From: Calliopum simillimum
Lineage: Eukaryota > Arthropoda > Insecta > Diptera > Lauxaniidae
Length of the DNA stretch: 64,000 bases
Assembly (NCBI GenBank): GCA_951812925.1
Contig: OX638370.1
Coordinates: 5,914,001 to 5,978,000, forward strand
Direction of reading: 5' to 3'
The number at the start of each line of letters is the position of its first letter. Positions within the stretch are counted from its first letter, which is position 1. The position numbers and the translations under genes were made by a program. A model generated the notes under the pieces. That model was not told where the DNA came from and made no database searches. It was given only the letters and a program-made list of their open reading frames with translations. Positions 20,776-31,388 of the stretch are shown in pieces.

Positions 20776-21858
20776 GGTTTGAAGTAGATTTTAGCATCGA
20801 AGGACTGACTTGGATTTAATCATATAGTTTGTAAGGGACTTAAGGGCAGCTTGGCTGTCAACATAAAAATTTACCCTATCGACGCCTCTGTTACATGTTC
20901 CGTCGCCATACTAATCGCCTCCAACTCAGCTTGAAAGATGCTACAGTATTGTGGCAGTTTATACTTTAATGTTATATCATAGGTGGGAATGAAAACCCCA
21001 GCCCAACCCCTGCTGCTTGTTTAGAGCCGTCCGTGTAAATATTAATAGGATTTGATGAGTCTGAAGCTCGGTTAACCCAGGAATTTCTCGATTCTATGTT
21101 AAAGACTTTCCCATCAAGATGCAGTGTTGGTTTACAGTAGTCGACTTTTTACAAACAGAGCTTAGTTTGCTGTGTCCAAATTCTCTGAAGCTGAAACCCT
21201 CAACTTCTTTCAGTCGGATCGCAGTTTTAAAGACTACTCCTTTTGCATGTAAGTCAATAGGAAGCATGTTAAGTATTACATTTAATGATTCTGCTGACGT
21301 CGTTTTTAGAGCACCCGTAATACTCAATCACATAAGTCATTGAAATCTTTCTAATGGTTTTAAGAGAGATTTATTTTCGAGTGCGTTCCACCAGACAAAT
21401 ACTCCATATTACAATATAGGCCTAAAAACAGAGCAGTATATCCAGTGTGTCACCTTAGGCTCTAAGCCCCAAGTGCGACCAAACATGACTTTGCAAGCGT
21501 AGAAGGCATTATGAGCTTTTGCTGCGCTTTCTTCTATGTTTTCTTTCCAATGTTGTTTGTGACCTAAAATCACCCCTAGCAACTGTGCAGTTTTCGATAA
21601 ATTTATGGTGATTCCATTGATACGAATGCACCTGAAAGTCGGAATTTTATATTTTCTGGTAAAAAGTATAATTTGGGTTTTTGATGGATTTATACAAAGG
21701 CCTTTAGTGGAGCACCATCTGCTTAAAGATTCTAGCGAGGTCTCCAGAAGCTCACTTAATACATTCGGATATTTCCCATTTACCATTAAAACAAGATCAT
21801 CAGCTATTTGGTTTGGCCTCAAAATTATTGGAGAATGTTTTTTTTTTTGCAACAAAAA
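20776..21858 (-). pseudogene. LOA/R1-like LINE relic, 5' half (interrupted by LTR element)
   Basis: Minus-strand continuation of the LINE at 9289-9979. From high to low coordinates there is a piece of RT palm and thumb (21409-21855) with ADDLVLMVNG (the YADD-type motif with its first residues changed), WCSTKGLCINPSKTQIILF and LLGVILGHKQHWKENIE, then a second fragment at 21094-21327. Then comes a broken RNase H start whose TDGSK-like segment lies at about 21020-21040. The RT, thumb and RNase H order matches the relic at 38530-40790. It is 5' truncated near 21858 and has several stops and frameshifts. Confidence 0.85.
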
Positions 21859-22439
21859 TCATAAATGGTCGGAATAATAGAATGTGCGTAATTCGGTGCA
21901 TCAATCTTAATCAAGTTGTTTTGGCCAACTAAGTCATTAAGCCTTACGTATAAGTATTAAAATATACATACGGTGTTTTTTCTGTTTAACTAATATTAGG
22001 CTTTTATAATTTAAAAATGTTACTTTACCGAATACCGATCTATCAATCCATGACTAAAGTTGTTAATGAATACAGATAACAGATACGACGTAACAATACG
22101 AAATAAATTGTTTTCACACCCAGCGCCATTTTATATTGTGAATATTTCAACTATTGAACTACTTTATATGTTAAATTCGATGGGAGGGATCACGCCTTCT
22201 TAAGTAATACTCTCAGTAAAGCATTTTGAATGTTTTTCTTGTATATGAGATGCCCAACGCTCATCATCTGAGTTGAGATTTAGCTTTTACTTGCATTTAG
22301 AAATAGGGATTGCAAACTGGAAAATCGGATCCGGTATCATTTATCGTCTATCTGATACGGACGATTTTATAAGCTTAAATTATGTTTAGATAAAGCTTGA
22401 TATAGGATCTGAAAAAAAAAAATTTCCCGATCTAGAATG
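21859..22439. other. No gene recognised
   Basis: AT-rich DNA between the LINE relic and the hAT relic. The phrase 'gatgggagggatcacgcc' near 22180 resembles the repeat family seen at 27510 and 45100. Confidence 0.5.
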
Positions 22440-22775
22440 CTGTCAAATAAGACTTGATTGACAGTTTGTAGCCATTAAAGCTGTCTGTAGAGGCACTATG
22501 CAGAAGAGTTTCAAAGTTATGAGACTAAAAATGAAAACAATCTTAGAAAGAGTTATTCAAGATGATACTGATACCGCCAATGGAGATGTTGCTGATATAA
22601 CAGAAGACAGCTAAGGTTCATCATCACCGTTTTCTAAGTGGTTAAGCACTATCAGAAGTGTAGAAGCTGAAAGAAACTTCTCGGCCACGGGCTACTTATA
22701 TTTGTAGTTCTATAGGTAGTCGATTAGCTGATGACGCAATCAACACAAGTTGCTACTTAAGATATTTTTTTCAAA
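22440..22775 (+). pseudogene. hAT-family transposase relic (C-terminal dimerisation region)
   Basis: One plus frame can be read through several stops. About 22500-22640 gives KSFKVMRLKMKTILERVI and an acidic stretch. From 22639 comes WLSTIRSVEAERNFSATGY, a stop, a small frame slip, and SRLADDAINTSCYLRYF to about 22770. The AERNFSATG ... RSRL..D.IN pattern is the conserved C-terminal dimerisation segment of hAT transposases. No TIRs found; only this end of the gene is recognisable. Confidence 0.75.
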
Positions 22776-23094
22776 ATCAAATATGATTTTTATGTATTCT
22801 CCTTTAACTCCTAGGAGGAGCATAGGGCCAATAAATATGATTTTTATGATTAAGTATGATTAAGTAAAATCTTTAATTGAGAATAAATATTTCTACTAAA
22901 TTAATTTGAAAAATAATCATGGGGAACTACAGAATTGATGATGAACTCGAGTTCATTGGATGTAAAACAGTCTCCCACAACACGAAAAGGACGTTCACTG
23001 TCGATAGTCGTATTTCAATGATCTTAGGAAATGCCTTGAAAGACGTGAAGCCATACTCAATTCGTCGTAAAAGTTAAGCAGAAAAATGTACAAA
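22776..23094. other. No gene recognised
   Basis: A short AT-rich spacer followed by about 150 bp of more balanced composition (22920-23075) without a usable frame. Confidence 0.4.
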
Positions 23095-24290
23095 ACACGA
23101 TGTTAAAGAATTCGAAAAAATGTTCAAAAATTCGAAAAATTATCAAAAAGTCGAAAATGTTCAAACCGCGGATAGTTTTCAAAATTTTGAAAAATATTAA
23201 GAAAATCAGAAAACGTTAAAAAAACGAAAAATTTTCAAAAATTCGAAATTCGTGTTCAAAAAGTCGAAAAATTTTCAAAAAGTGGACAAATGTTCAAAAA
23301 CTCGAAAAATGTTTAAAAAGTCGAAAAATGTACAAAAACTTGAAAAGTTGTCAAAAAGTCGAAAATTGTCTACAAAATTGAATATTTTCAAAACTAGAAA
23401 AAAATTTCAGAAGGTCGAAAAATGTTCAAAAACTCGAGAAATTGTCAAAAAGTAGAGAAATGTTCACGAAGTAGAGAAATGTTCATAAAGTCGAAAAATT
23501 ATTAAAGAGTAGAAAAATGTAAAAAAACTTGAAAAGATGTCAAAAAGTCGAAAAATTGTCAGAAGTCGAAAATTTATTAAAGTAATCGAAATATGTTCAA
23601 AAAGTCGAATATTGTCTACAAAGTTTAATATGTTCAAAAATCGAAACAATATCAAAAAGTCGAAAAATTTTCAAAAACTCGAGAAATTGTCAAAAAGTCC
23701 AAAAATGTTCAAGAAGTTGAGAAATGTTCAAAAAGTCGAAAAATGTTTAAAAAGTCGAAAAATGTAAAAAAACTTGAAAAGTTGTCAAAAAGTCAAGAAT
23801 TGTCTACAAAGTTTAACATGTTGAAAACTCAAAAAAATATCAAAATGTCGAAAAATGTTCAAAAACTCGAGAAGTTGTCAAAAAGTCAAAAAATATTCAT
23901 AAGCTCGAAAAATTTTCAGAAACTTGAAAATATTCAAAAAATTGTAAAACTGTCGAAAAATGTTCAAAACTCGAGAATTTGTCAATAAGTCGAAAAATAT
24001 TCATAAACTCGAAAAATTTTCAGAAACTTGAAAATATTCAAAAAATTGTAAAATTGTCGAAAAATGTTCAAAAACTCGAAAAATGTTCAAAAACTCGAAA
24101 AGTTGTCAATAAGTCGTAAAATATTCAGTAACTTGAAAAAATTCTCGAGAAATGTTCAAGAATTTGAAAAATTTTCAAAAACTCAAAAAATGTTCAAAAA
24201 GTCGAAAAATGTTCTAGAAGTCGAAAAATTCACAAAATCGAATATGTTTAAAAACTCGAAATGTTGTCAAGAAACCGAAAAATCAAAAAG
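23095..24290. repeat. AT-rich minisatellite, ~19-20-bp unit
   Basis: About 1.2 kb of tandem, degenerate copies of a unit close to gttcaaaaagtcgaaaaat, with variants such as 'aactcgaaaagttgtcaaa'. Apparent ORFs here (repeats of KSKNVQKLEKLS) are only the translation of the repeat. It probably forms a small heterochromatin-like array. Confidence 0.9.
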
Positions 24291-24729
24291 AAAACTTCAA
24301 GTAAAATGTGAAGCACAGATCATTCTTCGTAAGGGAATTCATCATTTCTACAATGGGGCGAACTCTGCGGATATTAGCAGCTTTTTTCACAGCCATATTT
24401 CGAAATGAAATGAGGTCGAATTTCAATATTGAATCAAAGAGTTTGATTTCTTTCAGCGTCTTAAATGCCTTACGTTTTTTGAGCCGGTAGGCGTGTTTGT
24501 TAGCCAATTGCGCACATGGCAGACAGTTGGATCTGGGTATATCGCCTCAAGCGTTGTAGTTGTTCAGAAATTCTAGTACATTTGAATAAGTACTGTACCA
24601 CCCTACCTTGTATACGTAAGTGTGACTAACTGAAGAACAAAGTAAGTATACACTTGATGTAGCGAATTTAAAAAAAATATTAATAATAATTATTAAAAAA
24701 AATGCACCAACTGTGCAAAATAGCTATAA
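24291..24729. other. Unrecognised short ORF and spacer
   Basis: A 74-codon minus frame at 24283-24507 (MANKHAYRLKKRKAFKTL...) has a protein-like composition with many Lys/Arg and FRNMAVKKAANIRRVRPIVE. I do not recognise it. It starts with a real ATG and could be a fragment of an old gene or transposon. The rest (24508-24729) shows nothing. Confidence 0.35.
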
Positions 24730-24785
24730 ATATATCATTTTTCAATTTCCATGTTAGAAGGTAAATTACTGCGTTGTAGTTGACA

Positions 24786-25285
24786 TGTTTTTCGGAAACA
24801 GAAGAAAACATCTCATTTCGATGCGAAATTGCTATTCGATACGCAGCAAGGTATGTCAATTTCAAATAGTTAAAAACTTTTCAAAGGAAAAATTAAGTTG
24901 AAATATCTTTTACTCTTTTCAGACTTCGACAGCTAGATCTACTAACGATGAGGGCATACAAAAACAATACGAAGTAAACGGAAATGCACTACCAATAATA
25001 GAAACAATGTCTATAATCCAGACAGTGCGACGCGGTGGTATTCCAGTTAGCACCGATAGGTAAGATATGAATATGGTATTTATATTTCGATTTGTTTTAT
25101 TAAACATATAAACATATGTTGTTTTTTTTTGTGGCAATTTCAATGAAAAGTAATTAGTTGGCGACACCCCACCAACTTCACGAGGTTTCTATTGGCACAC
25201 ATGGTGTGAATACGATTATTCGGTTAAGTATGTTCACTTTGGCAAAACGTGCCGCGAAGTTGCTAGAAGTGAATTTTAAAAAAAA
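24786..25285 (+). pseudogene. Fibrinogen-related gene A, deleted pseudogene
   Basis: It keeps the four-exon plan of the neighbouring FREP genes but has lost most of the fibrinogen domain. A TATA-like ctataaatat lies near 24729. Exon 1 starts at the ATG at 24786 and ends at a GTATG donor near 24852, but it no longer encodes a good signal peptide. A ttttcag acceptor near 24923 opens a short exon that runs without the body of exon 3 into the conserved exon end 'gcaccgatag|gtaag' near 25060. The last exon (about 25134-25280) aligns with exon 4 of the intact genes but has an in-frame stop (NFNEK-stop) and a degraded end. Confidence 0.7.
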
Positions 25286-25399
25286 AATACGTTATGATTA
25301 GAAATTATTTCAGTTAAAATGTGTGTGAAATTCTGTATGAAGACTTTGTTTGATTCATTGCAACTGTACGGGGTACTTAATAGAAAAGCCCTAAATACA

Positions 25400-25625
25400 C
25401 TTCCAGCAACTTCGCGTGGCGTATTGCCATGTGAACATACTTAAGCGAATAATCGTATCCATGCCATGTGTGCCAGTAGACACCTTGTGAGTTTGATGGG
25501 GTGACCCCAATTAACTACTTTCCATTTAAATTGCTAAAAAAGAAAGAAAATATGTTTATGTGTTTAAAAAAACAAATCGAAATTTAAATAGCATATTCAT
25601 ATTTTAAGAAATACGTACCTTGGTC
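25400..25625 (-). pseudogene. Inverted copy of a FREP last exon and intron
   Basis: On the minus strand an 'aggta' donor-like sequence and intron (about 25540-25620) lead to a ttttttagc acceptor and a last exon (about 25405-25537) encoding LIGVTP, GVYWHTWHGYDYSLKYVHMAIR, with a stop after NLNGK. It is the mirror of exon 4 and the preceding intron of pseudogene A at 25065-25275. The two form an inverted duplication around a spacer of about 130 bp. Confidence 0.75.
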
Positions 25626-26214
25626 AGCTGTACTATTACACTTCAAGATGTGATGCCAACGAAATTATTCGTATCGTGACGCTAAATAATGCACCGACAA
25701 ATATCTAAAAGAATCATTTTTATGGCGTTCACTTAATGTATCTTTAGCTGTTGCCAGCACCTTTGAGAGGTTGCCTATTGCAAAGACTTGGAAAAATCAA
25801 TTTCAGTACACCCTGTGCCACTAACTGATTAAAGCATCTGCAAAAAATTTGAGGTGAATTTTGTGTGTGGTGTAACAGCATCTGGCGTAATCATAAATGA
25901 TGGTGAATTTGTGTTGATGGTTTTTACATTGCATTAAGCTAAAAAGCAACTGAATGCACTGTATAGAAGTTTAAAGAACCTTCAAGAAAGTTCATATATC
26001 GCAATCAGCTGGTGTTCTGCTTTGTTGTATAACAGCGCAATATGGTTTTAATTAAGTGATATTAATATAAAACTATGTTTATGTATGTGTCTTTTGAAAG
26101 AAATGTGAAAACTGAATAAATTTTTATAAAAATTAATTATAATAAAAAGTTTTCAGTTTTTCTTTATTTAAAATTTCTATACATGTCTAGTTTACGATGG
26201 TGGCCAAATTTTGA
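25626..26214. other. No gene recognised
   Basis: AT-rich spacer without a usable ORF or repeat that I can support. Confidence 0.4.
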
Positions 26215-27470
26215 CTAAAAGTACCGAAAAATATCCAAAATATTGTTAAAAATCCAAAAGTATCGAAAAACATCTAAAATATCGGAAAAAGTACAAATTA
26301 TCGAAAATCATCTCAAATATTGGTAAAACCCAAATCTATCGAAAAATATATTAAATATTGGTAAAAACACAAATGTATTGAAAACATCCAAAATATCGGT
26401 TTAAAAGTCCTAATTATCGAAAATCATCTAAAATATCGGTAATAATCCAAATCTGTCGAAAAACATCTGAAATATCGTTAGAAGTCCAAAAGTATCGAAA
26501 AGCATCTCAAATGTTGGGAAAAGTTCCGAAGTATCAAAAAACATCTAAAATATCGGTAAAAGTCCCGAAGTATGGAAAATCATCTTAAACGTCGGTAAAA
26601 GTCCAAACTATCGAAAATCATCTAAGATATCGGTAAAAACCCAAACGCATTGAAAAACATCTAAAAAATCTGTAAAAGTAGCGAAGTATCGAAAAATATC
26701 TTAAATATCGATCAAAGTTCGAAAGTCTCGAAAATCATCTAAAATATCGGTAAAAATCCAAACTATCGAAAATCAACTAAAATATCGGCAAAAATCCAAA
26801 TCTGTCGAAAAACATCTAAAATATCGTTAAAAGTCCAAAAGTATCGAAAAGCATCTCAAATGTTGGTAAAAGTTCCGAAGTATCAAAAAACATCTAAAAT
26901 ATCGGTAAAAGTCCCGAAGCATCGAAAATCATCTAAAATATCGGTAAAAACCCAAACGCATTGAAAAACATCCAAAATATCGGTAAAAGTCCCGAAGTAT
27001 CGCAAAGCATCCAAAATATCGGTGTAAAAATCCTAATTATCGAAAATCATCTAAAATATCGGTAAAAATCCAAATTATCGAAAATCAACTAAAATATCGG
27101 TAAAAACCTAAATCTGTCGAAAAACATCTGAAATATCGTTTAAAGTCCAAAAGTATCGAAAAGCATCTCAAATGTCGGTAAAAGTTCCGAAGTATCAAAA
27201 AACATCTAAAATATCGGTAAAAGTCCGAAAGTATCGAAAATCATCTAAAATATCGGTAAAAGTCCGAAAGTATCGAAAATCATCTAAAATATCGGTAAAA
27301 GTCCAAATTATCGAAAATCATCTAAAATATCGGTAAAAGCTCATATCTATCGAAAAATATATAAAATATTGGTAAACAAACAAACGTATTGAAAAACATC
27401 TAACTAAATTTACGATAAAAGTTCAAAAGAATCGATAATCATTTCAAATATCGGTAAAAGTCCCGAAGTT
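26215..27470. repeat. AT-rich minisatellite, ~39-40-bp unit
   Basis: About 1.25 kb of tandem copies of a unit near atcgaaaatcatctaaaata followed by tcggtaaaagtccgaaagt. Each unit looks like two related ~20-bp halves (both starting ATCG and carrying an A-run), so the repeat may be a dimer of a shorter one. Copies differ by substitutions and small indels. Confidence 0.9.
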
Positions 27471-27479
27471 TCTGTTTAA

Positions 27480-28035
27480 AATTTCGTTGCATTACCTCAA
27501 ATAACGCTACCACTACAGTATTTGAAAACTTTGAGTGTATGGGTGGAGGCCATGCTTTTTTGTTTGAAGTTTCTGGTCCAAGCTTGCATTTCCTATCCTT
27601 AGTGTCTGATTCAAGTTCGATTGAATTATCTAAAAAAAAAAACGCTGTTACTACAGCATTTTGAAACTTTTGCTTGTATGGGAAGTACCACGCCCTCTTT
27701 TCTTTTCTTGCGCTAGTATATCTGTGTATTTTGGTTAACTTATCGCCTTTAATATTGCGTTTCGAATACTATTTTGTATCGGCGGTAGGCGTGTTCGTTG
27801 TTCGATTTCGTTCATTTTCAATCACACAAGTAAAATTTAACGCCAAAGGCAGCGTACTGAATTTCGTTAAATTATTTTGCTTTCAAAAAATACTAAAATG
27901 ATTTCAACAGACAAATAAACGGACAGACAAAACCATATCCATTGAGTAGTTGACGTTGTTCAAGATTATATATAATTTTTCCATACCTATTACGAAGGAC
28001 AAAGTGAATATATTCTGGGTGCAGGGTGTTACTTA
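27480..28035. repeat. Dispersed composite repeat, copy 1
   Basis: Two degenerate tandem units (about 27510-27640 and 27650-27770) share 'acta-cagtattttgaaac', 'gcttgtatggg' and a 'ccacgcc' end. They are followed by 'ggcggtaggcgtgttcgttg', 'cgatttcgttcattttcaatc' and an 'acagac' tail. The same order of blocks recurs at 45080-45770, so this is an interspersed element, non-coding as far as I can see. Confidence 0.65.
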
Positions 28036-29689
28036 TAACATAAATATGTGTCATCATAACTTTTCACAGCGGCTGCTTAATCAACTGTCAAATACCATTT
28101 CATTTATGTAAATAACGCTGAAAGGCGTGAGCGCGCCAAAGCCAAATCTCCCACCACCACCACCACCGTATGTCTGTCTTTCATTTGATTAATTTATTAA
28201 TAAATTCATTTATTTTGAAACATACAGCACAAGATCAATATTAAATAAAACAAAAACAAAAATGATGATTGCAAGAAGTAAGCAAATTAATGGTCTAAAT
28301 AAAAACAGCGTGTAAATTCTGTATAATATTTGGGCCAATTCAAAGGACATATTTATCATGTTAAATTTTGCGCTTTGTATTTTGCATGAATTGTGAAATT
28401 CCTGCAAAGAACAAAACATTTAATAGTTTTTACATTTATTTGTGTTGGCAACACTGTTTTGTTGCCTAATGAGACGCATTCAATCAAAGAGTCGTGTCGC
28501 TTAATCTGTCTAGTGGGGAAATGGAATTGAAAACAAAGTAGTAAATTCACAATATTTGCTCATCTTTTTACTTTGCTTTTGATTAATTATCTGAAATTAT
28601 CTTAAATTTCATATAATTATTAATAACTGAGCAATTTCTTGTCTTGAAGGGTATGTGCCTCAGCTCCTCTTTGTCTTTTTTCTTCTCACGAAACGTAGCA
28701 CACGGTGACTGCCAAGTAAGTACCTTCAATCATGCGTCATCACAACTCATGTATTTCGATACTGAGGATATGTCTAGCCCACCATATACGTAGCATGCGT
28801 TCTAAGTGATTATTGGTCAAAAAACTTGCAAACTTTGAAGTTTGTCAGACATTATATAGCTGAAACTAAACCATGAAGCATCCAGAACTTTAAGGAAGCA
28901 TTTTCTTTAGACGCACCGTAGAACATATGTAGAAATTGTAGGCTTTTTTTCTTCTTTTTTTAGTTTATATGTACATTTTATTTACACATTTCTTTTAATT
29001 TATTTTCAATTATGCTATTTTACAGTTTTATTATACTTTTAGTTCTTCTTATAACTTTCTTCAAAATTATAACCTACTTCTAATTCTGTTCTTTTCATTG
29101 TCTCTTTACTTCACTTTTTTTCTAGTCCGCAGCCAACCGTCTTCTTCAACTCCCAAATTCAACTACTACTGAGTTCAACTGTCGTTTGTTTGTTTATTCA
29201 AAATCTATTCGTCATGTTTGTTTCGTTCAAGTTTCGTTCGTTTTGTCAGTGCTGCCAGGTCGTCCGTTTAGCTCCGTTCCCACATCAATCTACTGTTTTG
29301 TCGACTCTAACTTGTAGTCCTTCATTAGTGACACCGATTTAATGTTATGGAGCTATACGAATAAGTGAAGTTGTCCACTTTATCTGAATACTTAAGTTGA
29401 CACGCTTTTTCTGTCTCGTTCACAGACCTAACCTATCCGGGATAGGAGTGAAATTGTGGCATGATGGCATATACATTAGAATTAAAATAAGAAAAGGGTT
29501 GAGATCCAGTAGTGAAATGTCATCGCGGCCTATTGTGCTATTCCTGATAAGACCTAATTAGAAGTCAGTCCATAGGCGCATGACTTTGATGAATGCCAGT
29601 ATGGCGCTTGTGAAAACGCGCCCACTGCAGTAGTCACGCGATAGAAAAGTTACTAGCTAGACTATCACAGTGACATAGAATATGTTCTG
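28036..29689. other. No gene recognised; contains one inverted dispersed repeat
   Basis: AT-rich, with a short ccaccaccaccacc run near 28150. The stretch 29124-29240 is similar, in reverse complement, to 35855-35972 (shared block gtcatgtttgtttcgttcaa). No ORF of note. Confidence 0.5.
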
Positions 29690-30167
29690 CTAGTTGCTCT
29701 TCTGATGACATCGGAAACGCGATAGCTTCACGTATTTAGGCAGCATTATCTCCATGGATGGTGGAGCAAAAGAGGATATCAACTCAAGAATAGCAAAAGC
29801 AAAAGGCGCGTTTGCTCAACTGAACAAAATATGGTCTTCATCCGTTATATCCACCAAAACGAGAGTGCGCATTTTTGATTCGATTGTGAAATCGGTTTTG
29901 TTATATGGGTGCGAAACGTGGCTTGTTACTGAACAACTAACGAACAAGCTGCAAGTATTCGTCAACAAATGCTTAAGGCGAATACTAAAGGTTTGGTGGC
30001 CTCGCACTGTATCAAATGCCGAGCTACATCAAAAATGTAATCAGAGGGCTATAGCAATCGAGGTCAAGCTGCGCAAATGGAGATGGATTGGTCATACTCT
30101 CCGGAAACCACACAGCGAAGTTTGTCGCCAGGCTCTTGAAAATCATGCTGGACAAGTCCCATGTTGA
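29690..30167 (+). pseudogene. LINE reverse-transcriptase relic (C-terminal end)
   Basis: An open frame of about 150 codons that covers only the part after the RT catalytic core: SFTYLGSIIS, SRIAKAKGAFAQLNKIW, SVLLYGCETW, RWIGHTLRKP. These blocks are typical of the thumb and C-terminus of RTE/CR1-like LINE ORF2 proteins. The stop falls at 30165-30167 after a degraded end (HAGQVPC). No endonuclease or catalytic motif is present, so it is a 5'-truncated, dead copy. The clade is uncertain. Confidence 0.8.
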
Positions 30168-31388
30168 AAAGATGTTTCCTAACTGGGTATGAAAAACCCT
30201 CCAAGAGTTCGTATACATTTCCTACTCAGCATAAGTAACTGTTTTGTTCTTTGTTTGGAAACTTTTGGCACGAATGATTGAGATTGTCTGTTATCCAAGG
30301 CATAGACCCAGTCTTTTTGTACTTTTCTGTTCAGCCAATCATATAAGTTTAATTTTATAAAACTTCAAAGGGGGTGCTGAATGGAGTAGGTCCAACATTT
30401 CCACTATGGCCCAAGGCATATACTTCTATTCTATATCATCTTGTACTTGCTTGAGTTGTGCTAGATAAAGTTCAATTGAACTCCATATCTCTGCTGAGAT
30501 ATTAGATTGGCGATAACAAATAACTTTGCCGCAAGCACGTTCCTAAAGGTTTTTTAAACAGCTTCTCATTATGCAAGACTCCAACTCCATTTCAAGTCCG
30601 CAAAGCGTTGAAAATTACTTAATTGGTATAAGCGACCACCGAAGCGTCGCAAATTACTAAAACAACTGCCGAAGAGTCACAGTTCCATAATTGGTAAAGG
30701 TTACCGCCGAGTTGCCGCAATGTCTGTTAATAAGAACGCTTAGCTTAGAACAGATACACTCATCTGGAGTATAAATTTAAAAGTTTGGCCCGCGCAATAA
30801 AACAACTAGCGTGGTGCTTGTAAAATCTAATTATTAAACTTATCAAATGCAGATGAGCGTTGCCTTACCTTCTTTCTAGTGAATGTCACTTGTCTCAGTG
30901 CCCTTTGCATACATAAGTATATACTGAATGCATCAAAAAGTTTCAGAGATATGACGAATTAGCTTCTGGGAAGTCATTCACATTTCTAGTGCACATTATT
31001 CATAGCAGTGCCCTTATTGTTTCAATTTTCATTTATTTGCGTCAAATATTTTCAAAGATATGATAGATTAGTTTTTTGAGGGGCGTGGCAACGCCCACTT
31101 TGCTATTAAAGCCATTATTGATTTATTTTGCTTTGTTTTCCAGTAATCGTGATTATCACAGACAAATGGATATGGCTTTATCGACGCAAGAGATGGCACA
31201 AACTTTTCTATATCCACTACTTCTCTACACTGTGTGCGTTGCAAACGGATGAACAAAGTGAATATGCTCTCAGTGTAGGGTACAAAATAGACAGTGTACG
31301 TAATATAATGTACAAAAAAGATAAAAACTATACAGAAATCATTTCTTAAATGTTAAGTTAGAAAGTAAGTTACTACTCAATAGATAGC
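30168..31388. other. No gene recognised; dispersed repeat pieces
   Basis: 30590-30760 has repeated phrases about 'attggtaa', 'gccgaagcgtcgcaa' that recur at 40915-41000, so both are copies of an interspersed repeat. The stretch at 31180-31280 resembles a common fly repeat end ('acaaagtgaatat', 'agtgtagggtac') also found near 28000 and 49190. The promoter of FREP gene B should lie at 31290-31388; it has 'ttaagttagaaagtaa' in common with the other FREP copies but a changed TATA (ctatacag). Confidence 0.45.

Noticed and set aside
23252..24408. Several ORFs encoding Lys/Ser-rich repeats (KSKNVQKLEKLS)
   Set aside because: They are direct translations of the ~19-bp minisatellite, change frame with each indel and have no other protein features.
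23095..27470. CRISPR-like array of spaced repeats
   Set aside because: Repeats are contiguous and degenerate with no unique spacers, and the genome is eukaryotic.
29754..30167. Host gene for a small 137-residue protein
   Set aside because: Its sequence blocks are those of LINE ORF2 C-termini and the frame extends upstream of the ATG, so it is a retrotransposon relic.
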